From: Acholoe squamosa
Taxonomy: Eukaryota; Annelida; Polychaeta; Phyllodocida; Polynoidae
Direction of reading: 5' to 3'
DNA length: 64,000 nucleotides
Assembly (NCBI GenBank): GCA_949317995.1
Contig: OX439044.1
Span: 31,072,733 to 31,136,732, forward strand
The notes below the pieces were generated by a model. The model ran no database searches and was not told where the DNA came from. It saw only the letters and a list, made by a program, of their open reading frames with translations. The position numbers and the translations under genes are program-made. Below, in pieces: positions 19,899 through 32,009 of the stretch (position 1 is its first letter; the number at the start of each line of letters is the position of its first letter).

Positions 19899-22800
19899 TT
19901 GCCCTTTATCGCCACCTGGTTGGCAAGGTTTAGGGCTGGGGTGTTCATGAGGGGAGAGGCCAACTTCTCCCCAAGTCTTAGCAACTACAGGTATAGACCT
20001 ATACCGCAGATGATACCCTGGAGGAGCAGTGTTTGAGGGTGGGTATAGGGGGATTACCTCACCCACCCCAGACATTGGAGTGAACAACAAAGAGGGACTG
20101 GAGACTTACAAGATGTAGAGAGGTACAGCCCTCCTTTATCCTACAGGTATACTTAAACTAGTTACCTGTTGGGTAGAGTCTAACCTGCTTACACCACTAA
20201 CACATCCCACCTGTCTCACCTGTAGGTAGGTGGGTGCATAGCTCAGGTGCGCAGGGCACGTGGGTCCCTCTGTTCATGCTCTCTGTGGTGTGGAGACCTC
20301 ATGGTTGATTAATAAAAGGCGTAAGTCGTTTAAAGTATCAGAGCCAACGGCTCGTTTATTCTTACTTAAAGAGCAGTAGATAGGATAGACTCAGTCTTTA
20401 ATATGCAGTGGAAAATAGTCAAAGCAAGAAAATCAAGATGAAACATGGCAGTTCCTTAGGCGATTATAGAGAATGGAGTCAACTAGGGAGCACTAAAATA
20501 GGGAATTCGTAGGGGCAGTTAATTCAAACAAGGTTTAGGGAAGCATATCCATAGACCTATAATGTATTCATACGCCCATTTACGCACACCATGTATATAT
20601 AAGTTATGTATACATGGACTCTACCATCATGGTCTTATTGATCGGCCTATGTTTTACCTTGGATCACTGCCGGCCCTATTTACCTCGCCCTTATAGTATT
20701 ATCGATCTGCCAGGCTCGCATGACGTTGCTTCATGTATCTGAAGATCACCGCTTGTGTCCCTCCCCATCCCTGTATCACCCCGCCCCCAAACCCTTCTAC
20801 ACGCACCTGGGGACCGCTGCTGGTCACCTGCAGCCCCCATGTACCCCCTGAACCATGTACAGTGCCATGAGGATGGGGTGGGGGTCCTCGATATAGCCTG
20901 TCATTCTTACGTCCTCTACATAATCCCCAGGCACTAATAGCTAGCCTATGGCTTTGGACCCATTTCAGTTTTCACCTACTGTATATACATTGTTGTATAT
21001 CTTTTGTGGTATAGTACCCCCCCCTTCCACTACTCTGTTTTCATTGGGATCTGGAAATGGAAGTGGTTCCATGCTTCCTTCGAGCTATTCATGTTTTCCT
21101 CAGGCTTTATGTTTAGGGTGATGAAAAGGTTTGAGTCTGGAGAGGAAAACTTGAAATCTGCTGGATTGTAGATTTTATCGATGAAGCTGCCTACAGGAAT
21201 GACATGAAATAGTTTCCAGTGACACGTAGAATGCCAAAAGCATATATGCAGCGAAAATGGACAAGGATAAAGCATGGAAGCCACATGACCCCCACCTATA
21301 GTTCAGGCTGCACTGGAGGGGTGAGGTTGTCTATTAGATTGTATATCCCCCCAGGGCTAGATAGAGCACGCTTCTACCACAGGAGAAGATGGCGATAGGA
21401 GGGTGTATGTTTGTAGGGGATAGTGCATTGGGAGGCCTATACACTTTAAGGACGACATGTTGGCTCAATGCAAAATCTGACACAGGAATTATTTAGCTGC
21501 TGTGATCCATCCTGCCAAACCATCATATCATAGGATCAGCATGAGGTATGAATGCAGCCATGGCGAGTTATTCACCAGAGCTGCTATTATGTATCATGGG
21601 GACCAAAGGACACAGTATAGAAAGCATGACCCTTACAGGGTTAGGGGGCTGCCTCCATACTGACATGATAGGGCGGTGATGCCCCTGGGGGACTCTGTGG
21701 GGCTCTCACTGCATGGAGGAAGAAGCTCCTGTGCCTTATGTAAAGAGGGTGGGGTGGACTCATCACTGGAGGATGGTTGCCACATGTTTTCACCCACCCC
21801 TCACTTCTCCTCCACTCACCCCCACACAGCATCTGGGTGCTGCAGCCGTCCGTCCCCTCTTGGCCTTTTCTAACATGCTCATCCCACAAAGCCTCCAGGA
21901 AGTCGACAAGAGGTCATCTGAGACTTCACAAAGCTCCCTCCCCCATCCACTCCTGTGCCAACCAGCTTACACCCATACCATCGTGCTTCAGACATTCTCC
22001 ATCCCTACTAGTGTCGTACATTTGTATCATATATACGGGTATATTGCCAAATATATTATATTTCCTCTCCCAACTCCCTGTCCTTCTCCCCCCGCCCGTC
22101 TGTCTGTCTCTGTCTCACTCTCCTTCTCTCTGTCTGTCCAAATTCTCTTTTTCTCCCCCCCCCCGGCACACCCCACTCCCTCTAGAGTGAGGAAGGACCC
22201 AGTGGGAGCAAAACCAAGTCATTCACGTCACCTGGTCCTCTCTAGTCCCCCTGTCCCAAGTGGTGTGGCCCCAAAGCCTCTCTGTGTGAAGCCGTGTCTC
22301 AGATCTTAAGGCAGCTCCCTGAATACAGGGTCCCCATGGACCTGGAGGGATTGAGGTTCAATTTAGGTGCTACTTTGTGGCTTAAGAAACCTACCTCCAT
22401 GGTGTGAACACTGAGAGTAGGTTGACCATGTCAGCATGCAGTCCTGATCAGGTTTGTCTGATGTCCAGCTTTATATACCGGTACCTGGATATAATATATA
22501 TATAAGCCTACCTGTATGTAACGTACCTGTGTGCCTTTTATCACACACACGCACATGTATATGGGACCGTCTGAGGCATATATGTTCATTATTTGTTCAA
22601 TCTTTTTTTGCAAAATAAAATAACTAGTGTGTTTTAGAGATGCATACTACTCTTAAAGCAACATATCAGGATACACGTATTATTATTATATCACATGCTG
22701 AAAGGGCAACCATCATATATATTTGGATGTTATAACTCACACAACGCTATGCCAGCACCCATAGTTCAGGTCATCATCTTTATATTTTGTATATACATGT

Positions 22801-23411
22801 AGTAGGCTGTATACCATACCTGTATATAATCTACCTATGTATATGGTCTATACTTTGTACCTATATGCCCACAGCCACCATACCTGTTGTGGTGGTGCTG
22901 GTCCATCATGTTTAATCTAGAGAATTTGGCCTGCTTCCCTGCCTCTTCACATCACGCAGGGGGACATGTTCCTACCTTCATGCCCCCCATCCTTCATAAC
23001 CCCCTTCCCTGTTCCTCCTGTAGGTCTACACCCTGCTATATAGCCTGCTGCCACCAATGTGGCGCCTGTAGCCTTGCAGCAAGGTGGGCACTCACATGCG
23101 AGGTCGCCATTACTGGAAGCAGGTAGTGGGGTGGACTTTGTAGGGGTGATTGAGGCTATTGTATGCCTGCTCCAGGGCGGGTGCATCTTCACCACAGCCC
23201 ATCAGTGGTCTGCTCCAGGTGGGGGTGGAGCTGGTGGTCCCCGAAGTCCATATTGATCTTGTAAAGGGGATTCGAGACCTTGGGGTTTCTTGATATGTAT
23301 ACCAAGGACTGACCCTCATTTTCTTCCTTAGACCTAGTTCTACCTCATTCTTCTCCTGTTCATATTGCTTTTGCTTTCTGGGTCCCTAGTCCCTGAAGGT
23401 CAGAGGTAGGG
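19899..23411. other. Intronic, no gene seen
   Basis: This holds C/T-rich low-complexity DNA at about 21780-22190, which yields a long but meaningless open frame, and AT dinucleotide patches near 22490. Pyrimidine-tract/AG/GT junctions near 20145 and 20225 are weaker than the one at 43987. No conserved coding sequence was recognised. Confidence 0.5.
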
Positions 23412-23718
23412 TACACTGTAAAAACAGTGTTTAGGGATTAAACACCAGTGTTTAGAAGTTAAACACTTGGTTAAACACTTATTTGTCCCACTTTTCTCAA
23501 CGCTTCTTAAGTGTTAAACACGTTCAATTTTAAACGCGTTTAACTAGGAAGTGTTTAACCAAGTGTTTAAATGCTAAACACTTAAACACTTCAGTGTTTA
23601 GGTGTTTGAGAATAAGTGTTTAAAAGCTAAACACCTAAACACTTCAAGTGTTTAGATGTTTAAATGTTGGTGTTGAGAAAATTTGGTGTGTATCTTTAAA
23701 CACCTTTTTTGCAGTGTA
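23412..23718. mobile_element. MITE with TACACTG termini, built of GTGTTTAA/TTAAACAC words
   Basis: It starts TACACTGTAAAAACAGTG and ends TTTTTTGCAGTGTA, i.e. TIRs of the CACTG..AAAAA type with a possible TA duplication. The 307-bp interior is made of many copies of GTGTTTAA and its complement TTAAACAC, so it can fold at several registers. CACTG termini are seen in CACTA/EnSpm-like and related animal elements. I do not assign a superfamily. Confidence 0.85.
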
Positions 23719-24953
23719 TATCTAAAGGTATATATGGAACTTGTTTCCTCCAGAGACTCACTACAAAGGGGGTTTAGGATGGTTCAGGTGCAGGTCATAT
23801 GTTGAGCTTTATAGGCGTTACATATCTAGGACCTCTGCATACATCATAACGGCAGATGGCAGGCTTATTCATGGCCCATTTTTTATGCTTTGTTCTTATT
23901 AAAATGACCAGACACGATGAGAACAGCTTCCCTGATATAAGTTAGATTTTAGAATAATCATTGATTCATTTCACTGTTTCAGATCTATAACCTACCTAAA
24001 AAAATCATTTCATATTATTCTGTTGTTGTAAAAGATTACAAAGATGACATAGTATACCGTAAGGCAATACCAAACCTAAAAAAGAGACTCAGGATCAGAC
24101 AAGGTATACCCCCTCTCGAACCTTGCTCATCACATCTCTATTTATAAATCCCACCAGACGCCAGGCTCGTGTTCTTATTACCAGGATTATGCAAGTCAAC
24201 CACCCCCAGTCATCTCTGGAATTTATGATGGTGATAAAAGCCTTTGTGTTCTCACTGTTCTCACTGTTCATCCACAAAGTGGCTAGACCTAAATACTAGA
24301 GTCAAGTAGACCCTGATAAGGGATCTTGTCCGCCTATAGCACTTAATATTGAGGTAGTGTGATGAGGTTGGATCGAGTTATTGCATGTAAGAGCACAGAG
24401 CTAAGGTTTCCTTTAATTTCAATTCTCCCAGTGGGAAAGATCTGTTTCACATGGGGTAAAATCTCCTTCTTTGAGCCTGGATATAAAGTGTAGGTAGTGT
24501 AGGTAGAGTAGTTAGGTCTCATGCTTTGTCTAAAGGGGATTTATGGCTTTTCATTCAGGTGCTTTGTATGAACTAGACAATATACCTGATCCAGCTAGAG
24601 CCCCTTGTGTGGTGTGGTGTAGGATTGCAAATTGCTGTTACCTGAACTAGACAGACACACCTGCCAATCTTAGCAGATGTAACAAATTGTAGGCGTCCAG
24701 TGTATCTAATCAATCAGAGCACTAAGGCTTATTCACTCTGTTGGCAGTGTCCCACACAACATGGGACTTAACATGGTTAATCGATATAATGGCGCTAGAT
24801 GTACTTGGCCTTAGCTGGCCTAATTTCCATTGGTTTTACAGTTTAAAATCCAATATTTTGAACTTGTTGTACCTTTAAAATGAATTACGAAAATCGCTGG
24901 ACAGGCCAGTTAGAAATCTGTATATATTAAGAAATTGCTCTCTAGTGGCATTG

Positions 24954-24956
<3 letters not shown>
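23719..24956. other. Intronic, no gene seen
   Basis: Unique-looking AT-rich sequence. Nothing recognised. Confidence 0.5.

Positions 24957-25040
<84 letters not shown>
24957..25040. repeat. (TA)42 microsatellite
   Basis: An uninterrupted TA dinucleotide run of 84 bases. It is likely length-polymorphic and may be mis-sized in any assembly. Confidence 0.98.
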
Positions 25041-25042
<2 letters not shown>

Positions 25043-25860
25043 AATGGATGTCTTTCTTTATAGATGAAAAAAGAAATGATCGTGGGTGGGGTTAGTTTAG
25101 GAGGATGCATGGGGGAGACAGGTGGGGTACTGTATGGGGGGCTCTGTATGGGCACGGACCCTTAAATAAGGGACAACTAAGGTCAGCTTGTATCCCCCTG
25201 ACTTTTGTCGTCCAACTTTTAACAAGGCCCAGACGTCTCCATTCAGCCTAAATGGCTGCCTGCCTTTTGGTACCTTTCTGTTGAGCCGCGGCCTCCCCAT
25301 CGCCACCCCTGCCCTGCAGTGACTTTTGTATTGTTATGTTCGTGACTGGGTCAGGCTTGCATGCTACCCCCCCCCCTCCTTTTCTTCCTTCTACCCCCCC
25401 CCCCCCCAACTTCCCCAAAGGCCCCAATAGACACAACCAGAGACCTGAGAACCCATGGGACCGGGGGTATTTGAATGTGTATGTGAGTTTGGCTAGGTTA
25501 GGGTTTGTTTGCCTTTGCTGGGTTGAGGGTTTAGTGGGTTTGGCTTGAGGAGGTTAGTTTTACATTCCCATGGTTGCCATGGCCATCTCCTAAGTCGGCC
25601 CCTTGGTTGTCAGGGTAACCAAACCCAAGTGTTGGCTATCTCCTACTGGTGGTACACGCAGGCTCCTCATACCTGACTCCTCCAGCCGAATCCCTCATCT
25701 CTCAGAGGATTAGTGTGGGTATACACAAAGGTGCATGCCGCGGGGGTTATTCCATGACCCCCTGCATCCCATTCCAGCCCCAAAACCAACACCATCGATC
25801 ACATAAATATCAAACATGCTTTCATTAAGATCCACCCCTTCCCATCCAGCCCAAACAAGC
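25041..25860. other. Intronic, no gene seen
   Basis: Two C-runs (near 25369 and 25396) lie close together. No exon was recognised. Confidence 0.5.
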
Positions 25861-26520
25861 GACTATCTTCATATCCCAATAGAACTGAACTGCTGTATCA
25901 ACGATGCAAATTACCGTCGCTTTGAGACGTTAAATCTGAATGTAGCGTCACAAAAGATGGTTATTGCTGCGTCTCGGGCTGAAAGCGTTGTTATGGCTGC
26001 TTGTAATCGCCTTCAATTTACTTTAGAGTATGCGCATGCAAATGGGGATTACGTTGACCGAGTGTTTATACTGGCAGGTAAGGCTAGTGTACGGCGGTAT
26101 TATCGTCTAATACGCATTGCCTAACGGGACTTAGTCAACTTTGTCGGTGACGTAATCTGGACGTGCTCTATGACGTGTTTGTCTTACGACACTTGGAAGT
26201 CCATCATGCGTTGGCTAGCGTCTCACCCCGGCGTCTCACTGAAAAGTCGTCTGCTCAAACGAGCGTGACTGCTGAAGCAAAAATTTGACGCCTGTGAGGT
26301 TTCGGATTTGATTGATTGTCTTGTTTGCACGGTTCAAACGTCTGGTGTAAATACAAATTTAACGAACCATACATTCTACGTTCTATCGACCATGGCCAAA
26401 GAAATTGTCTCTGTAAAGAAAGTAACGCCCAGAGTAGACGTTGTTTTAGCATTGCTCATTTGCAAGAGGTTGCCGCAAATCAGACCAGCTCAAGTACAGT
26501 TCGGCCATTGTGGCATGGCA
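25861..26520. promoter_or_regulatory. CpG-undepleted islet, candidate regulatory element or exon
   Basis: I count about 41 CG dinucleotides in 660 bp at only moderate GC content, where the flanks have few. It contains a perfect octamer ATGCAAAT (26036-26043), TGACGTAA and TGACGTGT half-CRE words (about 26148 and 26171), and a GTCGTCTGCT copy (26246-26255). A donor-like ACTGGCAG followed by GTAAGG lies near 26077. An open plus-strand frame (to 26124) matches no family I know. An enhancer, an alternative first exon or a young insertion would all fit. Confidence 0.4.
26246..26255 (+). promoter_or_regulatory. GTCGTCTGCT motif
   Basis: Exact copy in context AAAAGTCGTCTGCTCAAACG. The similar context AAAAGTCGTCTGCTTAAATG recurs at 53265. 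Confidence 0.5.
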
Positions 26521-29103
26521 TTGGATCCCCAACTTGTTTGTGACGTAAGGGTAGGCGGCTGAGGAGATGTCCAGTGTTGACAGGAATTGTATGTAACACA
26601 CGCAGGACTTCAGGGCCTCCATTCAGCGTCATAATCCCGCTAAGTAACCGTTCGATATGAGTGGGCCTTGAATAATCATGTATTGTATGGCTTCAAGTGT
26701 CATGACCGACTGGTGTCATAACTGACATTGACAGGGCACTCACTGTCAGCTGTCACCAAAGTCTACTTGGCTTTATGCAGCCTCGGCCAGCGTCTATTGA
26801 TACCAGTTCAATGTAGCGTACTGTGTCGGGCTGGAGAGGGCGAGGCTGGGCTTTATGTGGACTGGTGTTAATGGTGTGGTGTGGTGTAATGCCAAGTCAC
26901 ACCAATACACATATGTCACCTATAGACATGTGTATTACCTGTAATACCTGCACCTCCAGGGCATTAAGACGACTGCCTCCTCCAGGGTTTCCCCACCAGC
27001 ATCATGTATGTAACACACTATTATGGTCACAGGGGATTCCCAGTTACGTAAGCAGTTATTGCTTTTGTACCAGGTTCTAGACACGGATATTTCTGAGTAG
27101 TAGTAATATTGACACTGACTAACTCATATTTAAGTGAGGCTGGCACAGGGCGGTATTTTGCTGACTGTGAGTGTCGGCCCTTTGATGATGCAATAAACAT
27201 TGTGAGTGGAATTGTTACCTGTGTGACAGCTGGGGAATGAATTCTCCCAAGGGTGGGAGAGGGCCATAAATACTCTGTATGTAGCTGTATAAGTTGTATA
27301 CAACACAACATTTACAGCTTGAAATGCCTCGATTATATAATGAGGCAAAAAAATATGTCCATGCTGTAATGGTAATAATATTATATTCATTTAAATGGCA
27401 ATAAAAAGGACCATCTTTCTCTCAATTTTTGTAAGTGCTGTGTCCCAAACTTCAGTCGACTTGCAGAAAGCCATAATTCCCGGCATAATTTTTAATGGCA
27501 CGTTGTATTTTCCACAAATTATTGCACAAATGAAAAGAAAACACTATCAAGTACCCCATACAAGGCAGGGTACTTGGTCTAAAGGATATTACAACCACTA
27601 GAGGTAAACCTCTGACCAGGATCGTGGAAAAGAAATTACACGCACACAAGGAGATAACATTTTGTTTAACCACACTGAAGATAAAGCTTTACCACAATGG
27701 AGACAGTCTGACCCACCATGGAGGAGGGCTATATAAGTGATCCATATGTACATATAGACCACCAGTCAGCCTATCCCATGCTCATCCTCCTCCATCCCAA
27801 TATCCTCCTCCAGACCCTGACGATAATAAAGCTATGGAGGACACATGTGACAGATCTTATAAATTTGGCTAAATTTTAACTAAAGTTAATGATTTGCCTA
27901 CATGTTTGTTCTCTAATGGTATTGTAATAATGTGTGTAAAATGTGCATGTATATATCATATGTAGAACACAACCTATGGACAAATTATTGGAACATTGAA
28001 ATTTTCTTAGGTTGCCACAATGTGATCAAATGCAGGCCTGCATAGGGGCCTACGTTTAGTACATGTATTACTGATTCGTGCATGCAGTATTTTGTCTAAA
28101 GTCATGAGAATTGACCACATATGAACAAAATACCTCCAAACCTCTCCTCCCAATCCCCTACTATGTTAGACACACATACACTGCAGTGTCGGGCCTATAC
28201 ACAGACAAGTGTAAACACTCGGAACCAGGAAACGGACCTTGCCGAGCCATCTGGCCCCAAATCCTAGAGTCTATACTTGAAGCCTCATCAGGTGGTGAAG
28301 AAGATGTCAGAGTCTGCTCGTCTGTTTTGGAGATGTATACATTTCCCACACTGTCTGGAAGTTTTAAAAAGATGTAAAAGAAAGAGGCTGTGTTCATCCC
28401 ACTTATGTAGTATGATATGATAAAACAGAAAATAAGTATACTTAGACCATACAAATTATATATTGTATTTATAAAAAAATTGGAAATGTTTTCTGCTTTG
28501 TATTGCGCTTATTGTTTTTGGAAAAGCAGACGACATTTCGAATAGGACTTCTCATCATTAAAGCGTTTCCTTTTGTTTTAGATATAAACTGGTTTAATTA
28601 ATTTAAAGTTATTAATTAATCAAATTGTTTATTTATTCAATTATTTATATCTTTACTCTTCATTTATTATTTATATGCTCGGTTAATCATTTTATTAAAT
28701 CACTTATTTTGCCGATGATGAAATTATTTATTCGAATTTCATTTCGAACCTTTTTGGCGGTCAATTTTTTTCCATGTGATCACTTTGGAAAATTGCTGCT
28801 CGCATAAAAAGGGCTTCCCCACCCTCCCACATCCGCGTCACGGTCCATAAAATGGTGACGCACGGGGACGACGGCAATATTACCCCTCCCCCCACTCCCC
28901 TCCCATCCATACTCCTTAGTCCCAAGTGACAAGTTCCTGCTCTTAGATCTGCAGTCGTTGACTAACATTTATTAAAACCCTCCAGCACACACCACCACAA
29001 CATTTTGTGTCCACTTGACGACTGTGGAGGGCCTAACCAGCCATAAACGGCGTTAGTCATTTTGCCGCCAGGTGGTCACTGCGTCCACGCAAATAAGCGA
29101 ATT
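26521..29103. other. Intronic, no gene seen
   Basis: This is AT-rich, with a strongly AT-biased patch at about 28560-28760. One GTCGTCTGCT copy lies at 28525-28534 (-). The open frame around 28111-28377 was considered and rejected as a gene. Confidence 0.5.
28525..28534 (-). promoter_or_regulatory. GTCGTCTGCT motif
   Basis: Exact copy on the minus strand, context GAAATGTCGTCTGCTTTTCC. Confidence 0.5.
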
Positions 29104-29113
29104 GTCGTCTGCT
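29104..29113 (+). promoter_or_regulatory. GTCGTCTGCT motif
   Basis: Exact copy that ends 2 bp before the outer end of the hairpin element at 29116. Confidence 0.5.
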
Positions 29114-29115
29114 CA

Positions 29116-29281
29116 ATAAATAAGCAAATGTCCACGACCAGTGAATAATTTTACAGCGTATTCACCAAGGTGGGGCTGCCCGTATTCAACGAAGCCGTTA
29201 TACGGCTGAGTTGAATGCGGGCAGCCCCACCGAGGTGAATACGCTGTAAAATTAATCACTGGAGTGGACATTTGCATTTAT
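29116..29281. mobile_element. Long hairpin (MITE-like) element
   Basis: Two arms of about 75-80 bp are near-perfect inverted copies. The outer ends are GCAAATGTCCAC (29124) and GTGGACATTTGC (29264-29275), and the inner ends are CCGTATTCAAC and GTTGAATGCGG. The loop itself contains GCCGTTATACGGC. The arms hold AATTTTACAGCGTATTCACC and GGTGGGGCTGCCCG. There is no coding capacity. It could be a MITE or a transcribed hairpin. Confidence 0.8.
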
Positions 29282-30679
29282 GTCATGGCCTAGGGGGTTA
29301 TTTTGCTTTTAAATAAAGAAAAACAGCTCAGATCTGTTCAAAATCCAAGATGGTGGACACCCATTGAATACGGACACATTGTATTCAATGCCCCCATTGA
29401 ATACGGCGATTCTAGTACTAATCTATAGTGACGTTCGTATCAGCCATTACATAAATCATGGCGCGCCTTTGTTAAAGGCCATTGGCAAACACAGGATATA
29501 ACAGGCTCTTATCAGATGTATATATATATGGTGGGTGGGCTGTGTAATTTGGGGGATAACGGTGCTAGAAATGTTTGTTGTTAGTCAGACTTGGTTAAAC
29601 ATTTTGCCCACTGACACGCGGACCCCTGTCATATTTGAATTGCGGAGAGAAAGGTAGGGGTGGGTCGGTCGGGGCTGGAACAAGTTGTTGCTATCAGGGT
29701 GTGTTATCTGGCGCCAGCTTGTTATCAATGTCCCATTCTGCGGTTATAAAAGTGTACGTGGATGATTCATAGAATCACCGGACGTCCTAAGTCATAACAG
29801 GTCAAATTTTAGCCTTCATTTGTTGGACATTAGGAAAGTTGGAGATACTGTGCTATTATGGTGATATGTGGAAATCCAAAGTTTGATATGAATAATACCG
29901 AGTTCCTACAACATTAGTAGTCTACTATTAAATATTCTATTGGCTTGCGTCCTTTCCCTTAAATAGAGTCTGACGGTACTTTGCACAAAATTCTCCTTTT
30001 AACTAACATTAACGAGGGTCTCTATTCTTCTAATAGGGCGTTCATTAATATTCAATTTCGACAAGGATCGGTTTTCAGTTCTACTGAGAGCGTTAACCTA
30101 AGATAATTGACCTATTTATCTCCCTAGCAATTAAGCACTCTAATGGCATTGTTTCGTTTTTGACGTGTTATTCTAAAGTGGGTCAATTATCAATTACACG
30201 TATTACCTTGCTATTAGCTATTTGGAAATGCTTATAGGCACCTAACAAACTTTGATTAAGAGCCATATTTAGACACAACATTGCTGCTTACCGTTGTAAT
30301 ATTTATAGGATAGGCAGGATATGCGTAACGATATACTGACTGCGGATCCCATTTTGTGAATGAAAATGCCCTCATTTTCGGGAAGGTCTGAACATATTTC
30401 TAGAAAGTGGTAGATATATTGTATTATATTTCCACCAGGGCAACAGTAACTCCAAATAACTGAGCTGGTCTCTTCTATTATAACCAATATGGCCTCTGCA
30501 AAAGAGCAGGGAGCATTCCTAGAAAGTAGCATCCTGAGCCGCGCTCTTCCCACTCAATGAGTCACAAGATTGTATTATTTCATTCCCAAACTCTCTTGCT
30601 CCTTGGATATCTGAACATTTCTCTGAATTCCTAGTCATGTCTGTTCATTACCAGACATTGCTGAGTATACTATCCCTAG
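29282..30679. other. Intronic, with further copies of the GTATTCAA word
   Basis: CATTGAATACGG occurs twice (about 29371 and 29395) with GTATTCAATG between them, echoing the CCGTATTCAAC of the neighbouring hairpin. The repeat unit may therefore extend to about 29406. The rest is AT-rich with nothing recognised. Confidence 0.5.
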
Positions 30680-32009
30680 GAGCTGCTCCGAGTTGCTCCA
30701 CTGAGTAGCACCCTTTTAGACCTTTCCTGCTCACGTCCTGCACCTGACTCACAGAAGCTGTCCTCTCAAGGCCATGTCTGATCTTACTCGTGGGTGTGTA
30801 CTCTCACATCTTAACCCCTACGTTCTTTTATAGAAAAGAAGCCTTTTCCATCCATTCATATACCATCTATATACAAGTTGATCAATTCAACCCCAGACTG
30901 TCTTTTTCTCTACACTGAACCCCTTTAAGTGGTGCTTTCTTTACCCCTCAAATCCGCCAACCCAACTCCTTTATCTTCACCCAGCCCCCATATACCTTAT
31001 TCAATCTCCCCTCCCCTGTCTTCACAACCCCTGACATGAACTCCTCACATGAACACCCCCCCCCCCCCACCCTCCCCTCGACACACCCACCGACAATCTC
31101 CACATTCCCTGAGTCTACAGCCCAGCCACACCCACCCAAATAACCCCTTAAGGGCCGCATTGGCAAGGTGCATGAATGCAGCCCTGGGAGTCTATTCGTC
31201 TGGACTGCATTCATGCATCATGTCTCCCCCTACAGGAGTTATAAACCCGGCAGTGTATCAATATCGACATGAGATGCTTCATGCTTCATTACGACACATT
31301 GGCATCGTGCAGACCGGAGTGTCAATTTAAAGCATTGTCATTGTGAGGGTAAACAATTCCATCTCACTACACTGTAGGAGCAGCTCCCGCACCAGCTCGT
31401 AGCTGCTCAAAGGGCCTTTACCCGTGTCTTATCTCCGCCGCAGTTTATTAGCTGCTGTTATCAGATGGCGCCGGGAGCGCCTCTGGAGCTGCTCGTCGAG
31501 TCGGTCTGAGCAAATCGGCCGATTGTTGCCATGTTAGCGTACGACCCTCTGAACAGTGAGCAGCTTACTGAATACCTTGATATACTCTATCTATACTTAA
31601 AGGTTTGTGGGGGTGTAGGGTAATATGTGAGTGAGTGTTGCCAACAAGTCCCCAATAAGACAAAAAGCCACTCTACACAATTCAAAACACGACCATTGTC
31701 AAGGTATTTCTGGAGAGCGCCATCGAGTCACGGTGTCCCGGACCTAGTGTCAGAAACATTTCTGTCAGTGTCTGATAGAGGAACAGTGGTGCTTCATATA
31801 ACTGACACTCAAGAAACTCGGCAACTTTAGCTCCAATCTTTGGCTAGTGCTCTCCTATTCTTGTCCTGGTCAGATTCATTACTGAGGATATCATCAGGCA
31901 ACCAGGCGTTCTGCTTCCCACTGCCGTCTGAGTCTCGGTGCCGTAATTTTTCCCATAGACCAGCTCACCGAGCAGCTCAGCAGCAAGTACCTTTGTTGCG
32001 GAGCTGCTG
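30680..32009. promoter_or_regulatory. Homotypic cluster A of GAGCAGCTC/GAGCTGCTC
   Basis: Exact 9-mers lie at 30680-30688, 31378-31386, 31486-31494 and 31970-31978. One-mismatch copies lie at 30690 (GAGTTGCTC), 31400 (TAGCTGCTC), 31558 (GAGCAGCTT) and 32001 (GAGCTGCTG). Several extend to GGAGCAGCTCC. The two 9-mers are complements of each other. CpG is raised between 31380 and 32030. A candidate enhancer; the binding factor is unknown. Confidence 0.55.
31169..31217. repeat. Hairpin with 13-bp perfect arms
   Basis: TGCATGAATGCAG at 31169-31181 pairs with CTGCATTCATGCA at 31205-31217 around a 23-nt loop. The loop contains GGGAGTCTATTCG, which resembles the centre (GGCGAGTCTACTCG) of the palindrome at 60686-60743. 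Confidence 0.8.

Noticed and set aside
20130..20231. Other AG/GT junctions after pyrimidine tracts (20145, 20225; also 45377)
   Set aside because: Their donors (GTATAC, GTAGGT) or tracts are weaker than the 43987 site. Expected by chance in 60 kb.
21713..22309. Open frame of 198 codons
   Set aside because: It lies in C/T-rich low-complexity DNA that lacks stops by composition (Pro/Ser-rich product).
25816..26124. Open frame of 102 codons in the CpG islet
   Set aside because: No similarity to a known family that I recognise. Kept only as a regulatory/exon candidate.
28111..28377. Plus-strand open frame with a Kunitz-like start (C-x9-C then R-A-x-x-P)
   Set aside because: After the first two cysteines none of the remaining Kunitz features follow (no YY, no YGGC, no last cysteines). 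Treated as coincidence.
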